64,000 bases of DNA from NCBI GenBank assembly GCA_041394705.1, contig JAWKHS010000003.1, forward strand, positions 248,001-312,000, given 5' to 3'. Numbering within the stretch: position 1 is the first letter of the stretch; every line of letters starts with the position of its first letter. The notes under the pieces are model-generated. The model worked only from the letters and a program-made list of their open reading frames with translations. It was not told the origin of the DNA and searched no databases. Positions 35,198 to 43,612 of the stretch are shown here, in pieces. The stretch is from Vicinamibacterales bacterium. Its GTDB lineage: Bacteria > Acidobacteriota > Vicinamibacteria > Vicinamibacterales > UBA2999. Made by a program: the position numbers and the translations under genes.

Positions 35198-36687
35198 GCA
35201 GGCGCGCGCTGGAGCAGGCGCGCGACGCCCTGCAGCGGGATGGCGACCCACGCCGGGCGGTTGTGGATCTCGTATTCGACCTCGTAGAGCGCCTTCTCGA
35301 GCTCGAAGACGGCCGTCCACAGGCGGAGATCCTCGGTGGCCGACGGCAGGAACGCGGCCGCGTGACTCGTGGCCTGCAGCCGGTAGCCGTCGGCATACGC
35401 CTCGCGAAGGCGGGCCGATTCCACCGTCGCGGCCGCCGGCGGGGCCAGGCGCGACGCCACGACCGCGGCGGCGTAGTCGAGCGATCGCAGCATGCCCGCC
35501 ACGTCCTTGAGCGCGCAGTGCTTCCTCCGCCGCTCGTCGATGGGCTTGGAGGGCTCGCCCTCGAAGTCGATGATGACGAAGCCGCGCGGCGTGTGCAGGG
35601 TCTGGCCCAGGTGGTAGTCGCCGTGGATCCTGATCAGATCGAACTGGCCGGCGGGGCCGTCGGTGATGACGGGGCCGTAGCGGGCGACGGCGCCGCGCCG
35701 GTCGAGCACCTGGCGGGCCAGCGAGGCGGCCGGCTCGGACCAGCCGTGGGCGTGCGCGGTCAGCAGGGTGAAGCTGCGCTCCGCCTGGGCGAACAGCTGA
35801 TCGCGCCACGCCCGCCGGTCCGCGGGCGTGGCCGGCACCGGCGCGAATGCCGGGTCGTCGGTGGGGGAGGCCAGCGCCATGTGAAAGCCGGCCGTGGTGG
35901 TGCCGAGGTCGAAGAGCTGGGCGGCGAGCGCGCCGTGGTCGCCGTCGCGACGGGCGGCGTCCTCGAACTCGTGGAGCACGTGGCTCCAGCCGTCGCCGTC
36001 GTTGTCCACCCAGCCTTCGAGCGCGCCGAGCGCGCACGGGCCGGACCCGTCGGCCGGGTGGTAGACGACGGATCCGTCGAGCGGCGGCACGTCGCGGAAC
36101 GCCGTCGCCGTCAGGAACCGCGCGATCTCGAGCTGCGGATGCTCGCCGGGCTGGACGCGGCGGAACAACTTGAACACGAACGTGTCGGCCACCTTCACCG
36201 ACGTGTTGCTCTGCTCGGCGGAGAGTGTCTTGAGCGCCAGCGGGCCGTGATCGGGCGCCAGGAGCCGGCGCGCCCGGGCCGACGCGTCGCCGAAGTGCAG
36301 CCGGCCGCCGCGGACGCTCGGCAGCGAGGCGTCGGCGACGAAGCCACCCAGCAGCGCGGCGAGCGCGTCCCGGTCGGTCGCGGCCTCGACGGCCACCGCG
36401 TCGAGCGAAGGGACCCGGCCGAGCGACGGCAGCGGGCCGGGGGCGTCGCCGAGGGCGACGACCAGTGCGTAGCGCTCGTGCGGACCGGCGTCGTAGGTCA
36501 GGTCGAGGACGACGACCGCGGCCGCGTCCGACACCCAGACCACGTCTTCGGTGGCCACGGCGCGGATGGTCCGGGCCTTGGCGCCGAACCACCGCTGCTG
36601 CGGCAGCCACGCCGGACACGCCGCCGGCAGGCCCTCGAGCAACCAGGTGGTGGCGCGTTCGCGCGCCCCGGCGTCCAACGCCTTCAC
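35194..36687 (-). CDS. maltokinase
   Basis: Maltokinase (Mak/Pep2) phosphorylates maltose to maltose 1-phosphate, the donor of GlgE-type glucan synthesis, with maltose normally formed from trehalose by TreS. This 497-residue protein starts near WLLEGLPAACPAWLPQQRWFG, typical of the N-cap subdomain. The kinase core contains LKTLSAEQSNTSVKVADTFV, the catalytic loop IRIHGDYHLGQTL and VIIDFEGEPSKP for metal binding. It starts at a GTG with GGAGGG upstream and is the first gene of a seven-gene coupled operon. TreS and GlgE are not in the window. Confidence 0.92.
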   Translation of the reverse strand: MKALDAGARERATTWLLEGLPAACPAWLPQQRWFGAKARTIRAVATEDVVWVSDAAAVVVLDLTYDAGPHERYALVVALGDAPGPLPSLGRVPSLDAVAVEAATDRDALAALLGGFVADASLPSVRGGRLHFGDASARARRLLAPDHGPLALKTLSAEQSNTSVKVADTFVFKLFRRVQPGEHPQLEIARFLTATAFRDVPPLDGSVVYHPADGSGPCALGALEGWVDNDGDGWSHVLHEFEDAARRDGDHGALAAQLFDLGTTTAGFHMALASPTDDPAFAPVPATPADRRAWRDQLFAQAERSFTLLTAHAHGWSEPAASLARQVLDRRGAVARYGPVITDGPAGQFDLIRIHGDYHLGQTLHTPRGFVIIDFEGEPSKPIDERRRKHCALKDVAGMLRSLDYAAAVVASRLAPPAAATVESARLREAYADGYRLQATSHAAAFLPSATEDLRLWTAVFELEKALYEVEYEIHNRPAWVAIPLQGVARLLQRAPA

Positions 36688-36957
36688 GTCGTGCCCTCCC
36701 TCGCGGACCCGCGTCCGTGGCCTCCCCGGCGTTCGCGGCGGCGCGCCGACGTCGTCCGAGGCTCCCCCGTTGCGGTGCAATGACGCTGCCACGCACGAAG
36801 CGCCGGAAAGTCCGACCACGACAGCTCCCGGCAGACCCGCGCCACGCCCTGGCGTGTGCGCTCGCGAAATAGCGTGAGTCGCTCGACCCGCCCGCCGCCG
36901 TCGCGGACGAGAGGCGCAGCGGACGTCCGGGACCGGTGGCGGCCGCCGCCGACCCGA

Positions 36958-36963
36958 TAGAAT
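36958..36963 (+). promoter_or_regulatory. -10 element TAGAAT for the ABC importer, leaderless arrangement
   Basis: TAGAAT ends six bases before an ATG at 36970, so the first transcribed base would be that A. That ATG opens an 11-codon leader peptide rather than the ATPase itself. No -35 consensus is visible. Confidence 0.5.
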
Positions 36964-36969
36964 CCCCGC

Positions 36970-37005
36970 ATGCTCCGCCCGCGAGGTGCCGCGCGCCGTC
37001 GATGA
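36970..37005 (+). CDS. 11-residue arginine-rich leader peptide
   Basis: This short frame encodes MLRPRGAARRR and ends in TGA at 37003-37005, overlapping the ATG of the ATPase gene at 37002 (ATGA). It sits exactly where a leaderless transcript from the TAGAAT box would begin. The ATPase start has no strong ribosome site of its own, so translation may reach it by termination-reinitiation. Five of 11 residues are Arg, with two CGA codons, which might slow ribosomes. It is too short for homology evidence, so this rests on position alone. Confidence 0.45.
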   Translation: MLRPRGAARRR

Positions 37006-37757
37006 GCCACGCGCCGCCCGCTCTCCGCCTCCTCGATCTGACCCAGCGCTACGGGACGACCCAGGCCGTGGCCGGCGTTTCTTTGGACGTCGGGCCGCGC
37101 GAGTTCGTCGCCATCGTGGGCCCGAGCGGCTGCGGCAAGTCCACCACGCTCCGGGCCGCGGCCGGGCTCGCGCGACCCACCGAAGGCCGGGTGGAGGTGG
37201 GCGGACACGAGGTGCAGGGCCCGGCCCCGGACACGGCCATGGTGTTCCAGACACCGGTGCTGCTGCCCTGGCGCCGGGTGGACGCCAACGTCCTCTTCCC
37301 GGCCGAGATGCGCGGCCAGGTCAGCGCGGCCCACCGGGCCCGGGCGCTGGAACTGCTCCACCTGGCCGAGCTGGATGGCTTCGCACGCCGCTACCCCCAC
37401 GAACTCTCGGGCGGCATGCAGCAACGGGTGGCCATCTGCCGCGCGCTGCTCCTCGACCCGACGCTCCTCCTCATGGACGAGCCGTTCGGGGCGCTCGACG
37501 TCCTCACGCGCGAACGTCTGGGCTTCGCGCTGCAGCGCATCTGGCAGGAGACGCGGAAGGCCGTGCTCCTCGTGACCCACAGCATCACCGAGGCGGTGCT
37601 CCTGGCCGACCGGGTCGTGGTGATGTCGCCCCGGCCCGGCACGATCACGGCGGTCGTGGACGTGGACCTGCCTCGCCCTCGCACGCCGCAGACGCTCGGC
37701 GACGCGCGGTTCGTGGCGCTCTGCACCCAGGTGCGCGACCACCTGGAGGGCGCGTGA
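37002..37757 (+). CDS. ABC transporter ATP-binding protein, SsuB/TauB/ThiZ type
   Basis: This 251-residue ATPase has Walker A GPSGCGKST, Q-loop MVFQTPVLLPWRRVDANV, signature LSGGMQQRVAICRAL, Walker B LLLMDEPFGALD and His-loop LLVTHSITEAV. This form (VLLPWRRV and HSITEAVLLADRV) marks the nitrate/sulfonate/taurine/thiamine-precursor group. It is followed, with a one-base overlap (TGATG), by its permease. The probable binding protein is encoded at 39039-40025 on the other strand beside a UbiD-type decarboxylase, which suggests an organic acid cargo. Confidence 0.92.
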   Translation: MSHAPPALRLLDLTQRYGTTQAVAGVSLDVGPREFVAIVGPSGCGKSTTLRAAAGLARPTEGRVEVGGHEVQGPAPDTAMVFQTPVLLPWRRVDANVLFPAEMRGQVSAAHRARALELLHLAELDGFARRYPHELSGGMQQRVAICRALLLDPTLLLMDEPFGALDVLTRERLGFALQRIWQETRKAVLLVTHSITEAVLLADRVVVMSPRPGTITAVVDVDLPRPRTPQTLGDARFVALCTQVRDHLEGA

Positions 37758-38527
37758 TGCCGGGAGCGTCCTCGTCCGTCGGGTCCGCCGCGCGGCAGGT
37801 GCTCGCCGCCGCCGCCGTCGTGGCGCTCTGGGAGATCGGGGCGCGCGCGGCCGGCGTGCCGCAGTACGTGCTGCCGGCGCCGAGCGTGGTGGCGGAGAAG
37901 CTGTGGGCCACGCGCGGCCTCCAGGTGGAGCATCTCGCCGTCACGGGTGCGGCCACGCTCGCGGGGCTGGCCATCGCCGTCGCCTTCGGCGTTGGGCTGG
38001 CGCTCGTGGCGGTGTACGTGGAGACCGTGGGCGCCGTGCTGTTGCCGGCCCTGGCCGCGTTCAACGGCATCCCGAAAGTGGCCATCGCGCCCCTGTTCGT
38101 CATCTGGTTCGGGCTCGGCGATCTGCCGAAGGTGCTGCTCGCGGCGCTGATGGGCCTCTTTCCGGTGTTCGTGGCCGCGTCCACGGGCCTGGGCGTGATC
38201 GACCGGGACTACCTCGACCTGGCGCGCCTGGCCGGCGGCGGCCCGTGGCGGCTCTTCACCAAGGTGCGGCTGCCGCACGCGCTGCCCCCGCTCATCGACG
38301 CCCTGAAGGTGGCCTTCCCCCTGGCGCTCGTGGGCGCGCTCGTGGGCGAGTTCATCGGCGGCAACCGGGGCATCGGGTACCTCATCCTTTCCGCGCAAGG
38401 CGCGCTCGACACCCCGTTCGTCTTCGCCTGCCTCGCCAGCATCACGCTCCTGACCAGCCTGGGCACGGCCGCCATCGTCGCGCTCGAGCGCTGGCTGCTC
38501 GCCTGGCGGCCCCCCCGCCGAGGCTGA
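37757..38527 (+). CDS. ABC transporter permease, SsuC/TauC/ThiX type
   Basis: This 256-residue inner-membrane protein has about six hydrophobic segments. It carries LPAPSVVAEKLWATR near the N-terminus, the EAA-type loop LARLAGGGPWRLFTKVRLPH and IGYLILSAQGALDTP typical of this subfamily. Stop and start overlap with the ATPase gene. With the ATPase and the binding protein at 39039 it would make a complete importer. I see no clear terminator in the 157 bases after it. Confidence 0.92.
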   Translation: MPGASSSVGSAARQVLAAAAVVALWEIGARAAGVPQYVLPAPSVVAEKLWATRGLQVEHLAVTGAATLAGLAIAVAFGVGLALVAVYVETVGAVLLPALAAFNGIPKVAIAPLFVIWFGLGDLPKVLLAALMGLFPVFVAASTGLGVIDRDYLDLARLAGGGPWRLFTKVRLPHALPPLIDALKVAFPLALVGALVGEFIGGNRGIGYLILSAQGALDTPFVFACLASITLLTSLGTAAIVALERWLLAWRPPRRG

Positions 38528-38684
38528 CCGTGTCCCGCGGCCAGCGGGCCGTGCCGACGGTGTGTAAGGACTTCGCGACATTTGGTAGACGGCGATGGCA
38601 CCGCCGTCGAACCGACGTCGATCGGCCGGATCGGGGCTGGCCGCGCTCTTGCAATCCATCGATCCAGCGCTTGAGGAGGGAGTC

Positions 38685-39008
38685 ATGGTCAACGAGACCT
38701 TCGAGAAGCTGGAATCCAAGGCCGCGTCGATCGCCGAGCGCGTCGCCGAGACCGCCCGCCAGGCCGGGCACCTCGCCAAGGACGCGCGGCACCTGAAGGA
38801 CCGGGCGGCCGTGGCCCTGGAGGACCAGGTGCTGGCGGCGCGCCGGGCCGTGCGCCAGACCCGTCGGGACGTCGAGGACCTGCGGGAAGACCTGGTCACC
38901 ACCGTGCGTCGTGCTCCGCTGGCCTCCGTGGGCATCACCTTCGCGGCTGGCATGGCCGCGGGCATGCTCGTGGGCTGGATGTCGCGGCCGCGCGGGCGGC
39001 GAAGCTGA
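38685..39008 (+). CDS. small DUF883/ElaB-like membrane-anchored protein
   Basis: This 107-residue protein is almost entirely helical. Residues 1-75 are amphipathic and Ala/Arg/Glu-rich (ESKAASIAERVAETARQAGH, RRAVRQTRRDVEDLREDLV), and residues about 80-100 form one membrane anchor (ASVGITFAAGMAAGMLVGWM). This is the layout of ElaB/YqjD (DUF883) proteins, inner-membrane proteins that can bind ribosomes in E. coli stationary phase. A strong ribosome site (GAGGAGGGA) precedes the ATG. It lies between the two strands of the importer/decarboxylase locus and is probably unrelated to it. Confidence 0.75.
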   Translation: MVNETFEKLESKAASIAERVAETARQAGHLAKDARHLKDRAAVALEDQVLAARRAVRQTRRDVEDLREDLVTTVRRAPLASVGITFAAGMAAGMLVGWMSRPRGRRS

Positions 39009-39038
39009 CGGGGCCGCGCCCCCGGCGGACCCCGCGCG

Positions 39039-40025
39039 TCAGCGCGGCATGAAGCCGTCGGCGAACAGGCGGGCCGGCGTCGGGACGGTGTCCAGGCCCA
39101 CGCCCGCCTTCACGAGGTCGATCGTGCGCTGCAGGCGGTCGGTCGTGGCCGTGCCGTAGCCGCGTGCGGCGACCTCGGCCGTCTGCAGGGCGTCGAGCGA
39201 GGCCCGCCACTGGGCCAGCGCCGAGGTCTCGTCGAGCGCCGGACTGCGCCGCGCCACAGCACGCGCGGCCTCCTCCGGATGCTCGGCGGCGTAGCGGACG
39301 GCGCGGGTCGTGGCGGCCGCGAACGCCCGCACCTGGTCCGGTGCGGTCGCGATCCGGTCCGCCCGCGTGACCAGGAAGTAGCCGTACACGTCGTAGCCCC
39401 AGTCGGCGAACGACGCGAAGTGCACCTGGCGCCCCTGCGGGTCGGCGACGCGCTTGAGCGCCGGCACGTCCGAGTCGCTCGACGCGGTGATGAGGTCCGC
39501 CTGGTTCGTGAGGAGCAGCGAGAAATACGTGCTCGGATCGGCGGCCAGCCAGTTGACGGACGACGGCGGGATCCCGGCCCCCGCCAGCACGATGGGCAGC
39601 ACGACGCGCGCCGAATCGGTCAGCGAGGCGGCCACTCTGGCGCCGGACAGGGCCGACGGCGAGGGATAGGGCGACAAGGACGCGAGGCCGCTCGTGCTCC
39701 GATCCAGGTACACGCCGAACGCCTGCACCCGCGCGCCCCGTCCCACGGCCTGCACGACCGAGGCCGCCTCCGCGATGCCGAAGTCCGCCTGGCCGCCCTC
39801 GAGCGACGACACGACGAGCGCGCTGCCGGTCGCGGGGACGACCTCCACGTCGAACCCGGCCTCCTGGTAGAAGCCCTGATCGACGCCCACGAAGAACGGC
39901 GCGTGCCGGCCGATGAAGACGTAGTTGGTCAGGAACGTGACGTGCGTGAGGCCCGACGTGTCGGACCCGCACGCCGCGGCGCCCGCCACGACGGCGAGCA
40001 CGGCGAGCAGGCGTGGGCTAGGCAA
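39039..40025 (-). CDS. NMT1/SsuA-type substrate-binding lipoprotein
   Basis: This 328-residue protein has a lipoprotein signal (AVLAVVAGAAACGSD) and then the NMT1/THI5-like pattern: VTFLTNYVFIGRHAPFFVGV, QGFYQEAGFDVEVVPATGS, EGGQADFGIAEAASVVQAVG and LGLDTVPTP-like text near the end. These proteins bind pyrimidines, sulfonates, nitrate or aromatic acids. It starts at a TTG at 40025 that lies inside the end of the UbiD-like gene (8-base overlap), so it is co-expressed with the decarboxylase. It is the likely partner of the importer at 37002-38527. Confidence 0.88.
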   Translation of the reverse strand: MPSPRLLAVLAVVAGAAACGSDTSGLTHVTFLTNYVFIGRHAPFFVGVDQGFYQEAGFDVEVVPATGSALVVSSLEGGQADFGIAEAASVVQAVGRGARVQAFGVYLDRSTSGLASLSPYPSPSALSGARVAASLTDSARVVLPIVLAGAGIPPSSVNWLAADPSTYFSLLLTNQADLITASSDSDVPALKRVADPQGRQVHFASFADWGYDVYGYFLVTRADRIATAPDQVRAFAAATTRAVRYAAEHPEEAARAVARRSPALDETSALAQWRASLDALQTAEVAARGYGTATTDRLQRTIDLVKAGVGLDTVPTPARLFADGFMPR

Positions 40026-41397
40026 GGTAGTCCTTCAGGTCCAGGCCCGTCCACAGCGCCCGCGGCGGTTCGGCCACCTCGGGGAACGACGGATCGAGCG
40101 GCTTGGTGGCGTCGATGCCGAGGCGGGTCGAGAGCAGTTTCGCGGCGCCGGGCGTCTGCCACGCGGGGTAGCCGGTGGGATCCACGCGGGACACGTACGA
40201 CCCCGGCACGGTGAACATCGACCGGTCCGCCTGCGTGCGCGTCATCACCGCCCACAGCACGCGTCCGTCGTCCTCGATGTCGATGTCGTCGTCCACGACG
40301 ATGGCGCACTTGAAGCGGTACGCGCCGAGCGCGGCCAGCGCCGCGTTCACGCCCTGGCCTTCCATCTCCTTCGTGATCTGCACGTAGACGAGATTGCCCG
40401 AGCCGCACACGGGCACCGCGATCGCGCGCAGCGACGGGATGATGGGCGCCAGCGTCTGGAAGGCCTGGCCTTCCATGCCCAGGGAGAACAGCACGAGATG
40501 CTCCGGCCCGACGTTGAACACGTCCTGGAAGATGGCATCCCGGCGGTGGGTGATGGCCGTCACCTCGAACACGCGCGCCTGCCGCGGCGGCGAGTAGTAC
40601 AGCCAGTAGTCGCCGAAGGGGCCGTCCGTCTCCCACAGGTCCGTGCGGATGCGGCCCTCGATGACGATCTCGGCGTCCGCCGGCACCGGGACGTCCACGG
40701 TGCGGGCCGGGACGAGGTCCACGGCTTCGCCGACGAGCGCGCCCATCGTGCCCAGCTCGAAGTCGGCCGCCGATCCGCGCCGCTGCGAGGCCATGCCGAA
40801 CGCCGGGTGGTGGCCGATCACGATGGCGGCGTCCACGTGCCGGCCCGCCGCCTCGGCGGCGGCCGCCGTGTCGGCGCCGTGGCTCATGGGCGCCATGTTC
40901 ATGGTGAGCGTGCTGGGCGACAGGACTCGGTTCCTGTAGATGCCGGCGTTCAAGGCGCCAGTGAGCGGGTGGCGCATGATCGTGACGCCGGCCGAGAGGT
41001 AGGGCCCCGCGTCCTTCTCGCAGTGCGTGGGCACCGGCAGCGTGCCGAAGTCCACGTCCGCGCCGGTCGTGATCACGTCGTGCACGGGTCCGCCGTCCAC
41101 CTGCCGCGGAGCGATGGGATGCGCGGATGCGTCCGCGAATCGGGCGACCACGTCGCGGGGCTCGACGCCGAGCGCCAGCGCCAGGTGCCGCCGGCTGGCG
41201 TAGAGGTTCGTGACGACGGGCATCGAGTGTCCGGCCACGCGGTCGAACTTCAGCACGGGCAGCCGCCGCTCCTGCTGCAGGCGCATCTGCACCGCCGAGA
41301 TCTCCCAGGCGGGCGCCACCTCGCGGGTCACCGTCGCGAGGAGGTCGGGCGCCTGCGACTCGAGCGTTCGGAGGAAATGGCGGAGGTCGTGGGTCAT
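40018..41397 (-). CDS. UbiD-family decarboxylase
   Basis: This 459-residue enzyme resembles UbiD-type non-oxidative decarboxylases, which use prenylated FMN made by UbiX and act on aromatic or alpha,beta-unsaturated acids. Visible blocks are LPVLKFDRVAGHSMPVVTNL, GIYRNRVLSPSTLTMNM, VIGHHPAFGMASQRR, and LWETDGPFGDYWLYYSPPRQ, which holds the Glu of the E-R-E active site region. No ubiX gene is in the window. Coupling with an NMT1-type binding protein, and an ABC importer across from it, suggests it decarboxylates an imported organic acid rather than working in ubiquinone synthesis. Confidence 0.9.
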   Translation of the reverse strand: MTHDLRHFLRTLESQAPDLLATVTREVAPAWEISAVQMRLQQERRLPVLKFDRVAGHSMPVVTNLYASRRHLALALGVEPRDVVARFADASAHPIAPRQVDGGPVHDVITTGADVDFGTLPVPTHCEKDAGPYLSAGVTIMRHPLTGALNAGIYRNRVLSPSTLTMNMAPMSHGADTAAAAEAAGRHVDAAIVIGHHPAFGMASQRRGSAADFELGTMGALVGEAVDLVPARTVDVPVPADAEIVIEGRIRTDLWETDGPFGDYWLYYSPPRQARVFEVTAITHRRDAIFQDVFNVGPEHLVLFSLGMEGQAFQTLAPIIPSLRAIAVPVCGSGNLVYVQITKEMEGQGVNAALAALGAYRFKCAIVVDDDIDIEDDGRVLWAVMTRTQADRSMFTVPGSYVSRVDPTGYPAWQTPGAAKLLSTRLGIDATKPLDPSFPEVAEPPRALWTGLDLKDYLA

Positions 41398-41498
41398 CGC
41401 GTGTCGCAGCGTCGCGCGTGACTCGGGCGCGGCGGGCCCGAGCATGATAGCGCCTGGCCGCCGGACCGAGCCCCGCCAGGCCGCGCGTGTGGCGCGCG

Positions 41499-41504
41499 TA
41501 TCAT
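41499..41504 (+). promoter_or_regulatory. -10 element TATCAT, leaderless arrangement
   Basis: TATCAT ends six bases before the ATG at 41511, so that transcription would start at the A of the start codon. No Shine-Dalgarno sequence is present between them. Confidence 0.5.
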
Positions 41505-41510
41505 GGCGCC

Positions 41511-42749
41511 ATGTCCACCGTCACCTTCCGGACGATGCTCCTGGCGCTGGCTCTCGTGGGTGCGTCGGCGGCGCTGACGGCCCAGTCGCCGGCAGCACCC
41601 GCCGTCGCGCGTGAGTTCTGGATCTACGGCTGGCGCGCGCCCGGCATCCCCGGCGCCGATGCCCGCCTCGGCGCCATGGCCAAGGCGGGCTTCACCGTGG
41701 CCAACGCGAACGAGGACGAGCTGCCGGCCGTCACGCGTGCCGGTCTCAAGGCGATGGTGCCCACGAAGGACGTGGCCGTGGCCCGGCGGCTGGCGACGAA
41801 CCCGGCGGTGTGGGGCTATCACCTGGGCGACGAGCCGTACCCTGAGGCGGCGTTCGCAGGCATCGGCCGCGAATTCCGCCAGTTCGAGCAGGCCGCGCCC
41901 CGGCAGGTGCCCTTCGTCAACATGCTGTCGACGACCGGCGAGTTCCTGCGCACCTACATGCGCGACGCGAAGCCGCCGCTCCTGAGCTTCGACTATTACC
42001 AATGGTGGTGGGGGAGCGACCGCTACTTCGAGAAGCTGGAGCAATTCCGCGAGGCCGCCGTCGCCGCGGGCGTGCCGCTGGCCGCCTGTTTCGAGGTGTC
42101 CGCGAACCCCGGCGTGGAGTGGGGCGACACGTCGCGCCTGGCCGACAACGGCCGCCGCCTGCGGCAGAGCGTCTACACGTCGCTCGCCTACGGCGTGAGC
42201 GGCATCGAGTGGTTCCACTCGGACATGGTGTTCGCGAAGGACGGCACCCTGACGCCGGCGGGCGAGGACGTGGCGGCCATCAACCACGAGATCGCGCCCC
42301 TTGGCCGCGCGCTCGCGGGCCTGACGTCGGTGGACGTCTTCCACACGGCGCCGCTGCCGGCCGGCACGCGCAGCCTGCCGAAGGAGCACTGGGTGCAGAC
42401 GATCCCGGAAGAGCGCGGCGCCGGCGTGGTCCTGGGGATGTTCCGCGACGGCGACGGCCGCGACTACGCGATGGTGGCCAACCGCGACTATCGGGAATCG
42501 CAGACGGTGGTCGTGAAGCTGCAGTCCAAGTGGCTGGGCATCGCGCCGTGGTACACGGCGAAGCAGTACAAGTACGCCGTGGAGCGCTTCGACCGAGCGA
42601 CGGGCATGTGGTCCAACGTGGCGAGCTCGTCGTCGGTGGGGTTCTCATATGTCATCCCGGCGGCGGAGGCCGAACTCTTCCGCGTGACGACCACGGTCTC
42701 GGTGGACGGCAAGGCCGAAGGGTGGCCGGTGCCGCCGAAGCAGCCCTGA
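41511..42749 (+). CDS. secreted glycoside-hydrolase-like protein (TIM-barrel type)
   Basis: This 412-residue protein has a signal peptide (about 1-25, ending LTAQ). The mature part reads like a TIM-barrel glycosidase of the beta-galactosidase/GH42-like kind: FWIYGWRAPGIPGADARLGA, then VWGYHLGDEPYPEAAFAGI with the candidate acid in DEP, LLSFDYYQWWWGS, and YGVSGIEWFHSDMVF. A C-terminal beta domain follows (AMVANRDYRESQTVVVKL). I cannot name the substrate. It stands alone with its own probable leaderless promoter. Confidence 0.65.
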   Translation: MSTVTFRTMLLALALVGASAALTAQSPAAPAVAREFWIYGWRAPGIPGADARLGAMAKAGFTVANANEDELPAVTRAGLKAMVPTKDVAVARRLATNPAVWGYHLGDEPYPEAAFAGIGREFRQFEQAAPRQVPFVNMLSTTGEFLRTYMRDAKPPLLSFDYYQWWWGSDRYFEKLEQFREAAVAAGVPLAACFEVSANPGVEWGDTSRLADNGRRLRQSVYTSLAYGVSGIEWFHSDMVFAKDGTLTPAGEDVAAINHEIAPLGRALAGLTSVDVFHTAPLPAGTRSLPKEHWVQTIPEERGAGVVLGMFRDGDGRDYAMVANRDYRESQTVVVKLQSKWLGIAPWYTAKQYKYAVERFDRATGMWSNVASSSSVGFSYVIPAAEAELFRVTTTVSVDGKAEGWPVPPKQP

Positions 42750-42897
42750 GAGGGGACGCCCCCGAGCGCTCCCAGCCCTTCGGCGGATCTGATCGTCCTC
42801 GATGCGGCGATGCTCGCGTGTACGCACGCGCAGTGCGAGGACCCCGCACGCCTGCCGCACGATCAGACGGGCTCGCGTCAAGCCTCGCCAGGGGGGG

Positions 42898-42922
42898 CGC
42901 GGACCACGACTGTGAGTCCGCG
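42898..42922 (+). terminator. hairpin, possible terminator
   Basis: CGCGGAC (42898-42904) pairs perfectly with GTCCGCG (42916-42922) around an 11-base loop, followed by TTCTTGGT. It is 148 bases after the glycosidase-like gene, rather far, and the T-run is poor. A second hairpin (GGCGAA with TTCGCC, 42984-42999) faces the end of the minus-strand DUF6438 gene. Confidence 0.35.
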
Positions 42923-43011
42923 TTCTTGGTGCAGGCACCCCGCGGTGTGCTGAGGGCGTTTCCGGAGAATCGCGAGCCGCCCTGGCGAACAATTTCGCCG
43001 TCAGGCAGTCG

Positions 43012-43521
43012 TCAGGGTGCAGTGACCCATTGCACCTCGAGCATCAGCCCGTCGAGTACACGCTGGAGCGCCCACAGCTCGCGAGGCCCGAAACGGTCGT
43101 GCAGCGTGACTGACTTGGTGGATCCATCGACGTACAGCACGCGGACCGCGATTGACGGCACGTCCGACGAACTCGGCGGGCGCCCGTAGACGTCGTCGAG
43201 CGCTCGGAAAGACGCCTGGTCGACGAACCGGGCGAGTGCCACGAAGTCGGCGGCTGGGAGGTGCCCCCGGCGCTCGCCGACGTAGTCCACGTGCTCCGAG
43301 CCTCGGTAGTGGACCGTGCCGTCACGGTGATACGTGATGTCGTACACCGGGCAGACTCCAAAGCACGTCGTCCGCGAGAGGCCTATCTCTTGATACGGCG
43401 TGCCCGCAACGTCCTCGGCGACCGGCGGCCACCTGCTGGGTTCCGGCAGGGCCCGTGATTCGCGGCACGCCGGCAGGAGACACAGCAGCGTCGCGCACAG
43501 CAATGGCCGGACTCCGCGCAT
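43012..43521 (-). CDS. DUF6438-type lipoprotein in a cassette-like setting
   Basis: This 169-residue protein has a lipoprotein signal (MRGVRPLLCATLLCLLPACR). The mature domain has ISLSRTTCFGVCPVYDITYH-like text, in fact EIGLSRTTCFGVCPVYDITY, followed by GTVHYRG: the Cys-x3-CP motif and repeated strands of DUF6438 proteins, whose function is unknown. I start it at 43521; a longer frame to 43644 would read through an attC-like element and into another gene. The ATG lies 16 bases after that element (43537), as in integron cassettes. Its stop lies in a partly similar sequence (CCGTC at 42998, GTCAGGG at 43011) that may be a decayed element. Confidence 0.75.
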   Translation of the reverse strand: MRGVRPLLCATLLCLLPACRESRALPEPSRWPPVAEDVAGTPYQEIGLSRTTCFGVCPVYDITYHRDGTVHYRGSEHVDYVGERRGHLPAADFVALARFVDQASFRALDDVYGRPPSSSDVPSIAVRVLYVDGSTKSVTLHDRFGPRELWALQRVLDGLMLEVQWVTAP

Positions 43522-43536
43522 TGTCGTGACCTGCGT

Positions 43537-43612
43537 GGCCAACGCCCGGCTCCAGCCGCGGCCGCACCAGATGCTTGCATGCGCCGCCGTCGGCTGCACG
43601 CCGGCGTCAGAC
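43537..43612. repeat. attC-like cassette recombination element 1 (degenerate)
   Basis: This 76-bp element starts GGCCAACGCC and ends GTCAGAC, close to the attC core boxes RYYYAAC and GTTRRRY. It shares CCGTCGGCTG at positions 51-60, a CCGCGGCCGC centre (offset by one base) and total length with the element at 44116. The stop codon of the kinase gene lies in its right core box, and the DUF6438 start is 16 bases beyond its left edge. Confidence 0.6.

Noticed and set aside
42942..43017. Fourth attC-like element after the DUF6438 gene
   Set aside because: Only CCGTC and GTCAGGG near the stop resemble the right half, with shorter spacing, and no left core (CCAAC) is present. It may be a remnant but cannot be supported.
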